The notes under the pieces were generated by a model. It saw only the letters and a list, made by a program, of their open reading frames with translations, made no database searches and was not told the DNA's origin. Shown piece by piece: positions 45,211-53,718 of a DNA stretch of 64,000 nucleotides. This DNA comes from Ignavibacteriales bacterium (GTDB taxonomy: Bacteria; Bacteroidota; Ignavibacteria; Ignavibacteriales; Melioribacteraceae), in the NCBI GenBank assembly GCA_020061355.1, contig JAGUYK010000006.1, positions 1-64,000 on the forward strand. Reading direction: 5' to 3'. Position 1 is the first letter of the stretch, and the number at the start of each line of letters is the position of its first letter. A program made the position numbers and the translations under genes.

Positions 45211-45750
45211 TCAGTATTTGAAAAACAAATTTTTATGCAGGAACGGAATAATAGCAACTTTCAGTCCTTCGATGTAGAGTTCTTTTCTATTCATTACACC
45301 CTTTGTAAAATATCCGATGGCGCCATGCTTCTGCTTTGTGTTTTCCGCATTCAGAATTTCATCCATAACATCGCCAAGTTCAATACCGCTCAGAAGTTTT
45401 TCGACAACACCTACAGGTAATTCAAAATGAGGAGATGTGCCGAAACCTTCGTTTCCATCTTTATCTATAATACACATACATCCGAAAGCAAGCCATTTAT
45501 CAAACTGTTTAGCGATTCCACCTTCAATACCAATAAATAAATCCGCGTTTATATTTTGGTTTTCGTTTATTGATTTTAAATATAGTGCACGGTTCCTCGC
45601 TCCTATAAAAGTATCGTCTCCTACGGGTTGAACCGGAACACCCGATTTCGCTTCGAAACCGATCACTTCAATATTATTAAAATAATTCGACAACGCTTCT
45701 TTAACAGAATCGATTTTAACAGGATTTTTGGAGCCGACTAATATTTTCAT
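45211..45750 (-). CDS. yjjX: Inosine/xanthosine triphosphatase, YjjX family
   Basis: This 179-residue cytoplasmic enzyme removes non-canonical ITP/XTP. It has MKILVGSKNPVKIDSVKEAL at the start, then DTFIGARNRA and FIGIEGGIAKQF, as in YjjX/NTPase members of the Maf/HAM1 fold. The start is at 45750, where ATGA overlaps the stop of the esterase gene and gives translational coupling. An upstream frame of 10 codons is not needed. Confidence 0.9.
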   Translation of the reverse strand: MKILVGSKNPVKIDSVKEALSNYFNNIEVIGFEAKSGVPVQPVGDDTFIGARNRALYLKSINENQNINADLFIGIEGGIAKQFDKWLAFGCMCIIDKDGNEGFGTSPHFELPVGVVEKLLSGIELGDVMDEILNAENTKQKHGAIGYFTKGVMNRKELYIEGLKVAIIPFLHKNLFFKY

Positions 45751-46877
45751 TTGGCAAAAAATAATTTTAATGGATGCCACATTCTTTTAGCCCACGCAGC
45801 CTCATTGTGCTCTGCATCTCTATCAATGAATACAAAAAAATCTTTCTCAACCTGATATTCTTTCCCTTTTAATGTTTCAATCATTTCGTCAATACCCGCT
45901 TGAAGAATAGATTCAAGACCAACCCCACCGTTGTCAATATAGAACATTAGATTTTTTTTCTTACCTGTATAATTTTTTATTTGATCAATATAATTGAAAT
46001 CTCTAAACTTAAATGCCGGGGAGAAACAAGCCGCTTTCGAAAACACCTCGGGGTAATCCCACGCCATAATAAAAGAGATCAATCCGCCCATAGATGAACC
46101 GCCCACAGCAGTATTCAACCGGTCGGGCAGCGTTCTGTAATTTTTGTCTATGAATGGTTTGATTTCTTCGACAATTAGTTTCATATAGAGTTCGCCGAGA
46201 GAAGTTTTGCTGTATTCAGTACCACGATTATCCGTGTTGTTAATTCCAACTATTATAATCGGTTCAATCTCGCCATTACGAATAAGACTATCGGCAGTTT
46301 CGTCAATCTGCCAATCGATAAATGTATTCGATTTTCGCGGGTCGACAAGGTTCTGACCGTCGTGCATGTAAAGAACCGGATAGCGCTTATCACTCTCCAA
46401 ATCATATCCGGGAGGTAGCCAAACAAAAATGTCTCGCGACTTTAAACCTTCGATTACAAAATTTTTATGATAATCAACCTTACCTGTAATCTGACCTTTA
46501 ACAGTAAAATTAAATTTGTCCCGCCAGTTCATAATTGTAATATCAAAGGAGGTATCGCTATTAGCAATTAAGACAGAATTCTGAGGTACTGAAGAGTCGC
46601 TTCCCAGCGCTTCTGTTGCCCAGCTTCCTTTTGTGAATTTATATTCTAAGCGAAATCCTTTGGGAACGCGGAATTTTTTACTCCATGTTTTATTTCCCAT
46701 ATTGTCTAGCAGAACAATTCCCGGATTCCAATTCCCGAATTCTTCTATATTGCCCGCAATGAATACTTGTGAGGTGTCATCAATCGTGGGTGATATTACC
46801 TTGATTAACACATTGACGGTCTGTCCATATAAATTAATCCCAAGAATAAATATGAATAGAACCAGCAACTTTTTCAT
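45747..46877 (-). CDS. Secreted esterase with starch-binding-like domain
   Basis: This 376-residue exported protein has a signal peptide (LVLFIFILGINLYGQ), an N-terminal CBM20-like beta domain (about 20-125; QVFIAGNIEEFGNWNPG) and a C-terminal enterochelin-esterase-type alpha/beta hydrolase. The nucleophile Ser is in GGSSMGGLISF, and Asp and His are probably in DNGGVGLE and DAEHNEAAW. It may be a carbohydrate esterase or an acyl hydrolase linked to polysaccharide. Its end overlaps yjjX. Confidence 0.88.
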   Translation of the reverse strand: MKKLLVLFIFILGINLYGQTVNVLIKVISPTIDDTSQVFIAGNIEEFGNWNPGIVLLDNMGNKTWSKKFRVPKGFRLEYKFTKGSWATEALGSDSSVPQNSVLIANSDTSFDITIMNWRDKFNFTVKGQITGKVDYHKNFVIEGLKSRDIFVWLPPGYDLESDKRYPVLYMHDGQNLVDPRKSNTFIDWQIDETADSLIRNGEIEPIIIVGINNTDNRGTEYSKTSLGELYMKLIVEEIKPFIDKNYRTLPDRLNTAVGGSSMGGLISFIMAWDYPEVFSKAACFSPAFKFRDFNYIDQIKNYTGKKKNLMFYIDNGGVGLESILQAGIDEMIETLKGKEYQVEKDFFVFIDRDAEHNEAAWAKRMWHPLKLFFAK

Positions 46878-47055
46878 TTTCTTTCCCTTTTTAGCCGACC
46901 AAAAATAGTAATTATTATGATATCATATATTTCGAGAATTCCACTTCCAGAATATTTTTTGAACAAGACAAATTCTCTTAGCTGATTTTTGTTCATATAA
47001 TAAAAACGATTGGTTATTTTTCGATACAATAATTCAAGCAACGGAGCATTCCAAA

Positions 47056-48189
47056 ATGAATCTAAGAAAATATTTTATTGGACTATTATTTTTTGCTTCC
47101 TTTTTAAGTTTAATCGCTCAGCCAAATTACCGGGTTGAAGTAAAGATACCCGACATTCCCGGTTATAAAACCTTGAAATGCGATTTTCACTCACACACAG
47201 TTTTTTCCGATGGAACGGTCTGGCCTACATTCAGAATTGAAGAAGCCTGGCGCGATGGATTAGATGCTATTGCAATTACCGATCATATCGAGTATCAGCC
47301 GCATAAGGATTATATCCCTACCAATCACAATGCTGCATATGAGATCGGGAAAAATCTTGCAAAGGAACTTGGTCTAATTCTAATTCAGGGATCAGAAATT
47401 ACGCGCGACATGCCTCCCGGACACCTTAATGCAATCTTTATTACTGATGCAAATGCTCTTGTTAAAGACACATGGAAAGAAGCGATCAAAGCCGCTGTTG
47501 ATCAGGGCGGATTGGTTTTCTGGAATCATCCGGGATGGAGAGGGCAGCAGCCCGATGGTGTTTCCCGCTGGTACGATGAACATACTTATTTATACGAAAA
47601 TAAATTGATTACAGGAATTGAAGTTGTTAATAGTATAGAATATTATCCCGCGGTTTTTGAATGGTGCCTCGAAAAAAATCTTGCGATACTCGGCAACAGT
47701 GATATTCACAACCCGATCAACTTTGATTACGGGAAAAATAGAAGACCGATTACACTTGTCTTTGCAACGGATAGAACTTCTGAAGGTATTAAAGAGGCAA
47801 TTATAAATAGGGGAACTGCGGTTTTTTATGACGGAAAAATTTATGGAGAAGAAAAATATCTGAAGCCGCTCTTTAATGAGTCGATTCATTTCGCAACTAC
47901 CGATGTTAATAACGTCGGAAGAGGGACGGCAAACATTAAAGTTACGAACAATTCTGATATTGATTTTGAATTAAGATTAGCCGGCACTGACGAGGTAATC
48001 CGATTTCCGGAATTCATTAAGCTTCTTGCCGGTACTACGATGATGTTCCCGATAAGAGCAAGGAAAGATAATACTGATGTGAATAAAAAATATTCGGTCG
48101 TTTACGCTGTTGAGAATCTCATAACGGGTGCTGATAAAAATCTGAAAGTCCCTCTCGAGTTTAATGTAAAAGTTACGCCGAAGAAGTAA
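47056..48189 (+). CDS. Exported PHP-domain phosphoesterase
   Basis: This 377-residue protein has a signal peptide (YFIGLLFFASFLSLIAQ). The PHP metal site is visible in KCDFHSHTVFSDG, AITDHIEY, WNHPGW and GNSDIHNP. The C-terminal about 90 residues form a beta-sandwich (FATTDVNNVGRGTANIKVTN) as in bacterial surface phosphodiesterase strand domains. It probably cleaves a phosphodiester in the periplasm. It stands alone and is convergent with ppk2. Confidence 0.87.
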   Translation: MNLRKYFIGLLFFASFLSLIAQPNYRVEVKIPDIPGYKTLKCDFHSHTVFSDGTVWPTFRIEEAWRDGLDAIAITDHIEYQPHKDYIPTNHNAAYEIGKNLAKELGLILIQGSEITRDMPPGHLNAIFITDANALVKDTWKEAIKAAVDQGGLVFWNHPGWRGQQPDGVSRWYDEHTYLYENKLITGIEVVNSIEYYPAVFEWCLEKNLAILGNSDIHNPINFDYGKNRRPITLVFATDRTSEGIKEAIINRGTAVFYDGKIYGEEKYLKPLFNESIHFATTDVNNVGRGTANIKVTNNSDIDFELRLAGTDEVIRFPEFIKLLAGTTMMFPIRARKDNTDVNKKYSVVYAVENLITGADKNLKVPLEFNVKVTPKK

Positions 48190-48209
48190 CGGTTGATATA
48201 TTTACCCTT

Positions 48210-48227
48210 CTGCAGAGCAATCTGCAG
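48210..48227. terminator. Hairpin between convergent genes
   Basis: CTGCAGA and TCTGCAG pair perfectly around a 4-base GCAA loop, flanked by CCC and GGG two bases apart. It separates the PHP and ppk2 genes and can act for both strands. Confidence 0.55.
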
Positions 48228-48234
48228 CGGGACT

Positions 48235-49071
48235 TCAATAAACTTCCGGTATAAAAGTCTGATCCGTCATTGGCGGTCTTACATAGCCTCTCGATTTTTC
48301 ACGCGGAGGCAGCTCGATCGGTTCCGGTGTTAAATCTTTGTAGGGTATCATTGTCAAGAGGTGATGTATCACATTTAAACGGGCGCGCTCTTTATCATCT
48401 GCATTTACCACGTACCAGGGCGATTGTTTTATATCGGTATGACTGAACATTTCATCCTTTGCTTTCGAATATTCTTCCCATTTTGATCGTGATTCTAAAT
48501 CCATGGGACTTAATTTCCATCTCCTGCGGGGATCGTAAATTCTTTTTTGAAATCTTTTTTCCTGCTCTTTATCACTGATTGAGAACCAGTATTTTATGAG
48601 TATGATACCGGAACGGATAAGCATTCGTTCAAATTCGGGACAGCTTCTGAAAAATTCGCGATATTCTTCTTCAGTACAAAAACCCATTACACGTTCAACA
48701 CCGGCACGGTTATACCATGACCTATCAAACAATACCATTTCTCCCGCCCCGGGTAGATGCGGAGCGTATCGTTGATAATACCATTGTGTTTTTTCTTTTT
48801 CGGTTGGAACACCAAGAGCAACCAATCTTACAACTCGGGGATTAAGTTTATCAATTATTCTTTTGATCGTTCCACCCTTGCCGGCAGCATCTCTTCCTTC
48901 GAAGATTACAACAACTTTCAACCCTTTCTGTTTTATCCACTCCTGTAGCTTAACAAGTTCTATCTGAAGTTTTGCGAGTTCCTTTTCATAAACGTCCTTA
49001 TCAAGTTCTTTTTTTTCTGAAGAATCTTTAACCTTCTTTGATTTTTCGGAGTTATTATTTTTTTGTCCCAT
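48235..49071 (-). CDS. ppk2: Polyphosphate kinase 2
   Basis: This 278-residue cytoplasmic kinase transfers phosphate between polyphosphate and nucleotides. Walker A is VVIFEGRDAAGKGGTIKR, Walker B with the lid arginine is VLFDRSWYNRAGVERVMGF, and YYQRYAPHLP follows the family. Length and single-domain form fit class I PPK2, which prefers GDP or ADP. Acidic-basic N-terminal 35 residues (KKVKDSSEKKELDKD) are a linker. Monocistronic. Confidence 0.95.
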   Translation of the reverse strand: MGQKNNNSEKSKKVKDSSEKKELDKDVYEKELAKLQIELVKLQEWIKQKGLKVVVIFEGRDAAGKGGTIKRIIDKLNPRVVRLVALGVPTEKEKTQWYYQRYAPHLPGAGEMVLFDRSWYNRAGVERVMGFCTEEEYREFFRSCPEFERMLIRSGIILIKYWFSISDKEQEKRFQKRIYDPRRRWKLSPMDLESRSKWEEYSKAKDEMFSHTDIKQSPWYVVNADDKERARLNVIHHLLTMIPYKDLTPEPIELPPREKSRGYVRPPMTDQTFIPEVY

Positions 49072-49172
49072 AACATTCTCAAGGAAAATTCTCTGAGTGA
49101 ATATACTCGATAAGCAATAGTTATTCCATAAGAAATTTAATGAGGTCAGAAATTAAATAGTGATTTAAGAAA

Positions 49173-49616
49173 TTATTTATCAGTCCAATTTTTAAATTTT
49201 ACTCTACGCATTTGCTTTTGCGGTTCATCAAGAGGTTTGAACCCATACTGCGCATATAGGCCGTGTGCATCGTTAGTTGATAGCATCCAGGTCTTAATAT
49301 TTTTAAGTTTAGGGTGATTGATCATTTCCTCCATTAACCATTTTGATAATCCTTTGCCGCGGAATTCCTCTTCAATATAAACATCGCATAAGTAGGCAAA
49401 ACCGACGTAGTCTGTAATTATTCTTGCATAACCGATCTGTTTCTTTCCCAGATAGACTCCAAAGCAGAAAGAATTCTTTATCTGCTTTTTAACTGCACTA
49501 ACCGGAATTCCTTTCGCCCAGTATGAATTTGTCAGAAAGTTATGTATGTCATAAACTTTCAACTTCCTTTTGTCCGTCCCTATTTCAAATCCCTTTTTTT
49601 CAAATTGATTTTTCAT
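49173..49616 (-). CDS. GNAT-family N-acetyltransferase
   Basis: This 147-residue protein has the GNAT core: GYARIITDYVGFAYLCDVYI and the acetyl-CoA loop EEFRGKGLSKWLMEEM. It resembles small acetyltransferases of unknown substrate. Its ATG overlaps the stop of the arylamine acetyltransferase gene (ATGA), so both are translated together. Confidence 0.9.
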   Translation of the reverse strand: MKNQFEKKGFEIGTDKRKLKVYDIHNFLTNSYWAKGIPVSAVKKQIKNSFCFGVYLGKKQIGYARIITDYVGFAYLCDVYIEEEFRGKGLSKWLMEEMINHPKLKNIKTWMLSTNDAHGLYAQYGFKPLDEPQKQMRRVKFKNWTDK

Positions 49617-50374
49617 TTTATAATTATCCCGAAATAATATTTTAATAATTCATAAAACTGATTTTGCTCACAAAGATCGGTTTTGATTTTCTGGCGGTCT
49701 TCTGTAATTGTAAGTGAGCTATCCGATAAAGTAATCCTGCCGCTATGTGTGGCAATTGTACATTTCATTCGCGAACGGAAGTGAGAGAACGGGTTATCCT
49801 GCTGGAAATCGCACATCGCGTTAAAGTCTGAAAGTTCTCTGGGAAAAGCGGTAAATGAATATTGAAGTTTCCATTCACCATCTTCAAAGCGCAGTAGTTC
49901 AAAATTATTACTATCTATATTAGAGATTTTATAATGACCGCTTACATCTTCACATTCTCCGCGGGGCATTTCAATCGGACTTCTGAACGAATCTCCGAAA
50001 CCAACATCAACAAGATAATCCTTATCAAGATGAACAAGGAGTGTCATATGATCGAATTCAGGTCCAAGCTCCTGCTTCTGGTGATTATAAACCCGCGCTG
50101 AAAGCAGGTCAACCTTAAAACTGAGTTGAGTTAACAGCCAATGAAATAGTCCGTTCAACTCATAACAGAAACCTCCTCGTCGCGCATAAATTAATTTATT
50201 ATAGATTCGTTCAATGCCCAAAATAATTCTAGCCCCATCCGGAATATCCAGATCCTCAAACGGAATTGAATAAAGATGTGCAAGCTGAAGTTCGGCAAGG
50301 AAGTCTAATGAAGGATTTTCAACTTTTTCTGTTCCGATCCGCTCAAGATATTTTTCAACTGAAAGTTCATTCAT
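49613..50374 (-). CDS. Arylamine N-acetyltransferase family protein
   Basis: This 253-residue enzyme has the Cys-His-Asp triad: Cys in RRGGFCYELNGLF, His in EFDHMTLLV, Asp in YLVDVGFGDSF. NAT enzymes acetylate arylamines or hydrazines using acetyl-CoA, and relatives make or modify natural products. I start it at the ATG at 50374, within an 8-base overlap with the DinB gene; a TTG seven codons upstream is possible but weaker. Confidence 0.93.
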   Translation of the reverse strand: MNELSVEKYLERIGTEKVENPSLDFLAELQLAHLYSIPFEDLDIPDGARIILGIERIYNKLIYARRGGFCYELNGLFHWLLTQLSFKVDLLSARVYNHQKQELGPEFDHMTLLVHLDKDYLVDVGFGDSFRSPIEMPRGECEDVSGHYKISNIDSNNFELLRFEDGEWKLQYSFTAFPRELSDFNAMCDFQQDNPFSHFRSRMKCTIATHSGRITLSDSSLTITEDRQKIKTDLCEQNQFYELLKYYFGIIIK

Positions 50375-50849
50375 AACTTGTTGCCGGATACCCAAGATAT
50401 TTTCTTATGAACGAAATCTGTCCTACATGATAAGCTTCGTGTTCGGCAAGAAAGCTTATCATGTTAATTATTTTCCTGCCGCCTGGAAATTCAAATTGCT
50501 GATCGGAATTTAATTTTTTGGGGGTGAGTTTATTTAGTTCGTTGATAAAGATTTTGTCGAACTTTTTCCATTCTGATAAAACTTTTATGAGTTTGGGATA
50601 GACTCTTATTTCATCTATTGTCTTTGCCCAATCTACATATTTACCGAACGGATTTTTAGTTGGTTTTCCGATTTGAGTCAGCATAAAACATCTAGCATCC
50701 AGAATATGGAGTGCGATGAAGATCATCGAGTTGGTTCTTTTATTCGGGCGTTTTAGCGAATCGGCTTCGGTTACCTCATCAAACGAATTGAAAAATAACT
50801 TAGAGTTGGTATTGTAAATTGATATTACCGGTTCCAATTTCGAATTCAT
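50367..50849 (-). CDS. DinB-family putative metal-dependent protein
   Basis: This 160-residue four-helix protein carries the DinB pattern: IFIALHILDARCFMLTQIG and SFLAEHEAYHVGQISFIRKYLG, with three histidines that would bind a metal. DinB proteins include thiol-dependent transferases. A strong GGGGGAG ribosome site precedes the ATG. It lies between a small membrane protein and the NAT gene in one operon. Confidence 0.88.
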   Translation of the reverse strand: MNSKLEPVISIYNTNSKLFFNSFDEVTEADSLKRPNKRTNSMIFIALHILDARCFMLTQIGKPTKNPFGKYVDWAKTIDEIRVYPKLIKVLSEWKKFDKIFINELNKLTPKKLNSDQQFEFPGGRKIINMISFLAEHEAYHVGQISFIRKYLGYPATSYE

Positions 50850-50856
50850 TCAGGTT

Positions 50857-51045
50857 TTACTCCCCCTTTTCATTCTGTAATAATTTTCTGAACGAATATT
50901 TAACGACAATTATGGATCCTGCCATGCAGATGAAGTAAGCTGAACTCAGTTTTGCAAAATATTCGGTTTCCTTCAAAGTAAAATATGTCACGCCGATCGC
51001 TATTGCCCAAAGCAGAGCAATAGCATAAATAGCCATCCGTTGCAT
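50857..51045 (-). CDS. Small two-helix membrane protein
   Basis: This short protein of 62 residues has two hydrophobic helices (MAIYAIALLWAIAIGVTYFTL and AYFICMAGSIIVVKYSF). A GGTGGAG element stands before the start at 51045. It ends 7 bases before the DinB start, sharing the ribosome site region, which supports that it is translated. No family recognised. Confidence 0.6.
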   Translation of the reverse strand: MQRMAIYAIALLWAIAIGVTYFTLKETEYFAKLSSAYFICMAGSIIVVKYSFRKLLQNEKGE

Positions 51046-51154
51046 ATTCTCCACCGGAACTTTTTATTAATAAAATGAATTGTACCTAGTACAATTTTGT
51101 TGTTAAATTAAACAAAGAAAATTGAGATCACAAAACTATTTCGAGGGAAATAAG

Positions 51155-52063
51155 ATGAAACTGACCAGAAAGTGTTTTCTAAAATCGAGCGCTTTAATTA
51201 CCGGAGGATTGTTTCTCCCGGGGTTCCGATTTCTTTCAGCTTTCCAGGAACAGGCATTCAAATTCACACCGATAAGGAATAACATTGGAATATTTACCGA
51301 GCGCGGGGGTACAATTGGATGGTATGCCACTAGTGATTCTCTAGTAGTAATTGATTCCCAATATCCGGAGACCGCAAAAAATCTTGTTGAGGGATTGAAA
51401 CAAAAAACTCCGAGAAAGATCGATCTGCTATTTAATACTCATCACCACGGCGATCATACGGCGGGGAACATAGTACTTAAAGATTATGCTAACAAAATTG
51501 TTGCACACGAAAATTGTAAAGTTCTTCAGGAAAAGAATTACGGCGGCAATCCGGAAAAACCTCAGGTATATCCTACAGCTACATTTACAAATACATGGGG
51601 CGAGGATGTTGGAAATGAAAAAATTGTAGCCCGCTATTTCGGACCCGCACATACCGGCGGTGATTCAATTATCCATTTTGAAAATGCAAACATCGCTCAT
51701 GTTGGAGATTTAGTATTCAATAAAACATTTCCGTTTATCGATCCGAACGGCGGTGGGTCAATTAAACAATGGGTTTTTACACTTGAAGAAATTATTAAAC
51801 ATTACGATAGTGATACAACATTCATTTTTGGTCATTCAATTTCTGATGATTTACTTGTAGGGGCCAAAAAGGATGTTGCTGCAATGAAAGATTACCTGAA
51901 TGCTCTTATTGAATTTGTTTCAAAAGAAATTAAGAACGGAAAAGCTAAAGAAGAGATTGCTTCTGTATCAGCCGTTCCGGGTTTTGAGGACTTAAAGGAG
52001 AGATGGCAGGGTGCCCGCAAAATGAATCTTGAACGGGCTTACAACGAACTTGCTATCCAATAA
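51155..52063 (+). CDS. Exported MBL-fold metallohydrolase
   Basis: This 302-residue protein has an N-terminal export signal (MKLTRKCFLKSSALITGGLF, Tat-like but with RK in place of RR) and a metallo-beta-lactamase domain. Metal ligands are in NTHHHGDHTAG, PAHTGGDS and GHSISDD. The start at 51155 has GAGGGA 6 bases before it. It is likely a periplasmic lactamase-like or lactonase-like hydrolase; substrate unknown. It is followed by a terminator hairpin. Confidence 0.88.
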   Translation: MKLTRKCFLKSSALITGGLFLPGFRFLSAFQEQAFKFTPIRNNIGIFTERGGTIGWYATSDSLVVIDSQYPETAKNLVEGLKQKTPRKIDLLFNTHHHGDHTAGNIVLKDYANKIVAHENCKVLQEKNYGGNPEKPQVYPTATFTNTWGEDVGNEKIVARYFGPAHTGGDSIIHFENANIAHVGDLVFNKTFPFIDPNGGGSIKQWVFTLEEIIKHYDSDTTFIFGHSISDDLLVGAKKDVAAMKDYLNALIEFVSKEIKNGKAKEEIASVSAVPGFEDLKERWQGARKMNLERAYNELAIQ

Positions 52064-52114
52064 GGGAGTGTAACCAAGTTTAATAAATTGCTGAATCCAG
52101 GCATGGATGGAAAG

Positions 52115-52146
52115 CAATGGCGGAACCGGTTTCGGCTCCGCTATTG
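52115..52146. terminator. Bidirectional terminator hairpin
   Basis: CAATGGCGGA (52115-52124) pairs with TCCGCTATTG (52137-52146) with one G-U, and the inner part ACCG/CGGC extends it. It lies between the convergent MBL and peroxiredoxin genes. Confidence 0.8.
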
Positions 52147-52152
52147 AATAAT

Positions 52153-52860
52153 CTATTTCTTCAATATTGTCTTTAGCACGGTTTCTTTGCTAATTTCTTT
52201 TGTGCAGAAGAACCAGTCGTAACATTTCATCTTCTCTTTCCCATCCATCCTGTCCTTTGCAGTTCCGCATGATCCGGCTGGAGGAACAATCACATCATCA
52301 CCCGGACGCCAATCTGCCGGAGTTGCAACAGAAAACGCATCGGCTGTTTGTAATGCTATTATAACACGATACAATTCGTCAAAATTTCTGCCGAGACTTA
52401 ACGGATAATAAATTACTGTTCGTATAATCCCTTTCGGATCGATAACAAATACAGCGCGGACAGCTTTGGTGTTGCTCTCGCCGGGCTGTATCATTCCGTA
52501 TTTCTTTGCCACTTCCATTGTAATATCTTCAATCAAGGGAAAATTAACTTCAACATTTTTCATTCCTTTGTATTCGATCTTCTCTTTAATAGTCCGGAGC
52601 CATGCAATGTGGCTGTACAATCCATCAACAGACAATCCGACAAGTTTACAATTCGCTTCTGCAAATTGATTCTCCATATGTGCGAATGTCATAAATTCCG
52701 AAGTGCACACCGGGGTAAAATCTGCGGGGTGACTGAATAATATTACCCAGCTTCCTTTGTAATCTGCAGGAAAATTAATTTCTCCCTGAGTGGTAACAGC
52801 TTTGAATTCGGGCGCTTTTTCACCTATTCTTGGCATTGATCCTGATTGCGTTGCTTCCAT
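52153..52860 (-). CDS. Peroxiredoxin, archaeal/Prx6-like type
   Basis: This 235-residue cytoplasmic enzyme reduces hydrogen peroxide and organic peroxides. The peroxidatic Cys52 is in HPADFTPVCTSEF. Three further cysteines in the C-terminal extension (GSCGTAKDR, MKCYDWFFCTKE) match the long Prx6/AhpC-like type found in archaea and Bacteroidota. It is preceded, at 99 bases, by a Fur/PerR-type regulator gene on the same strand, with an inverted repeat in between. Confidence 0.94.
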   Translation of the reverse strand: MEATQSGSMPRIGEKAPEFKAVTTQGEINFPADYKGSWVILFSHPADFTPVCTSEFMTFAHMENQFAEANCKLVGLSVDGLYSHIAWLRTIKEKIEYKGMKNVEVNFPLIEDITMEVAKKYGMIQPGESNTKAVRAVFVIDPKGIIRTVIYYPLSLGRNFDELYRVIIALQTADAFSVATPADWRPGDDVIVPPAGSCGTAKDRMDGKEKMKCYDWFFCTKEISKETVLKTILKK

Positions 52861-52885
52861 TTTACTTCTCCTTATGTAATGTATT

Positions 52886-52915
52886 GTGATTTTATGTATG
52901 ATAAGATGAAATCAC
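52886..52915. promoter_or_regulatory. Inverted repeat before the peroxiredoxin gene
   Basis: GTGATTTTAT (52886-52895) and ATGAAATCAC (52906-52915) are inverted copies at 9 of 10 positions with a 10-base spacer. The element is 26 bases from the peroxiredoxin ATG, where an operator for the Fur/PerR regulator would be expected. It lies in the gap between the two genes. Confidence 0.5.
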
Positions 52916-52959
52916 TCGTACTGCGTTTCATCGAAGATGCGCCTTTTATTCCTTTTGCA

Positions 52960-53391
52960 CTACTTTTTATTCTGCTTGTTTTTGAACTTACCGATAATCT
53001 GAACCTTTATATCTTCAACAGAGAAATTGGGAATTTTTTTCTTCTCAAAATATTTTTCGATCATTCTATCGAGTTCTTCATCATAGTAATCCTCTATATG
53101 TTCCGTATCCGACGAATAGAGATGGTGATGATTATCAAGTATCGAATCATATCTCATTACATCCTTCTCGGTCTTCACCTTCTTTACAATTCCCTTCTCC
53201 ACGAATGTTTCAAGTGTTTTATAGATAGTGCCCGAGGCGATATTTGGGTGGTGTTTTCTAATAAAGGCAATAATGTTGTCGGCCGTAGGGTGATTGTTCA
53301 GATTCGAAAGAGCTTCAAGCACTGCAACGCGCTGCGGTGTAATCTTAAGTTCTTTTTCCGTTAGAAGGTTTCTGAATGATTCGTAAGTCAT
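52960..53391 (-). CDS. Fur/PerR-family regulator lacking cysteines
   Basis: This 143-residue regulator has the Fur winged helix (LKITPQRVAVLEALSNLNNHPTADN and NIASGTIYKTLETFVEKGIV) and a metal-binding C-terminal part (DNHHHLYSSDTEHIEDYYD). The histidines and aspartates needed for a PerR-type regulatory metal site (His37, His91, His93, Asp104 equivalents) appear to be present, but the four structural-zinc cysteines of PerR are absent; there is no cysteine at all. The neighbouring peroxiredoxin suggests peroxide sensing. A perfect 11-base palindrome at 53410-53420 (GGAATAATTCC) lies 19 bases before the start and could be its own operator. Confidence 0.85.
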   Translation of the reverse strand: MTYESFRNLLTEKELKITPQRVAVLEALSNLNNHPTADNIIAFIRKHHPNIASGTIYKTLETFVEKGIVKKVKTEKDVMRYDSILDNHHHLYSSDTEHIEDYYDEELDRMIEKYFEKKKIPNFSVEDIKVQIIGKFKNKQNKK

Positions 53392-53718
53392 AATAAAATA
53401 TCCTAAATGGGAATAATTCCTATCAAAGGTAATTTATCGGATCAATAAAAACAATCCTTCAAAATAAAATATTATTAGTAAGGTCATAATATTTTTGACT
53501 GGGGAGTTGGACGGGTTTATAATTCCTTGAATTCGGTGAATTGTAATTTATACCGGATCGCTATTTTCAACCGATAATAAGTACGTATATTAATCGGTTC
53601 AAATCCTCAAAAAGAATTTATAACGGACTAAAATGATTTTCTTTTACTTTTTTCAATTATCTGACTAAATTGCCGATGGTTCAATCATATTCAAATTCAA
53701 TAAGTAAGGAAACTTAAA
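53392..53718. promoter_or_regulatory. Divergent control region between the Fur-like and thiolase genes
   Basis: No gene is seen in it. It contains the palindrome GGAATAATTCC (53410-53420) near the Fur-type start and an inverted repeat at 53565-53603: TTTCAACCGATAATA against TATTAATCGGTTCAAA, imperfect by two positions, about 115 bases before the thiolase ATG. The latter resembles operators of TetR-type lipid regulators, but no such regulator is in the window. Confidence 0.45.

Noticed and set aside
52846..53364. A 172-codon plus-strand frame opposite the Fur-like gene
   Set aside because: The minus strand carries a clear Fur winged helix; the plus frame is a shadow.
53591..53610. GGTTCAAATCC, a possible tRNA T-loop
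   Set aside because: The flanking bases do not pair as a T-stem and no acceptor or anticodon stem can be drawn; it is part of the inverted repeat.
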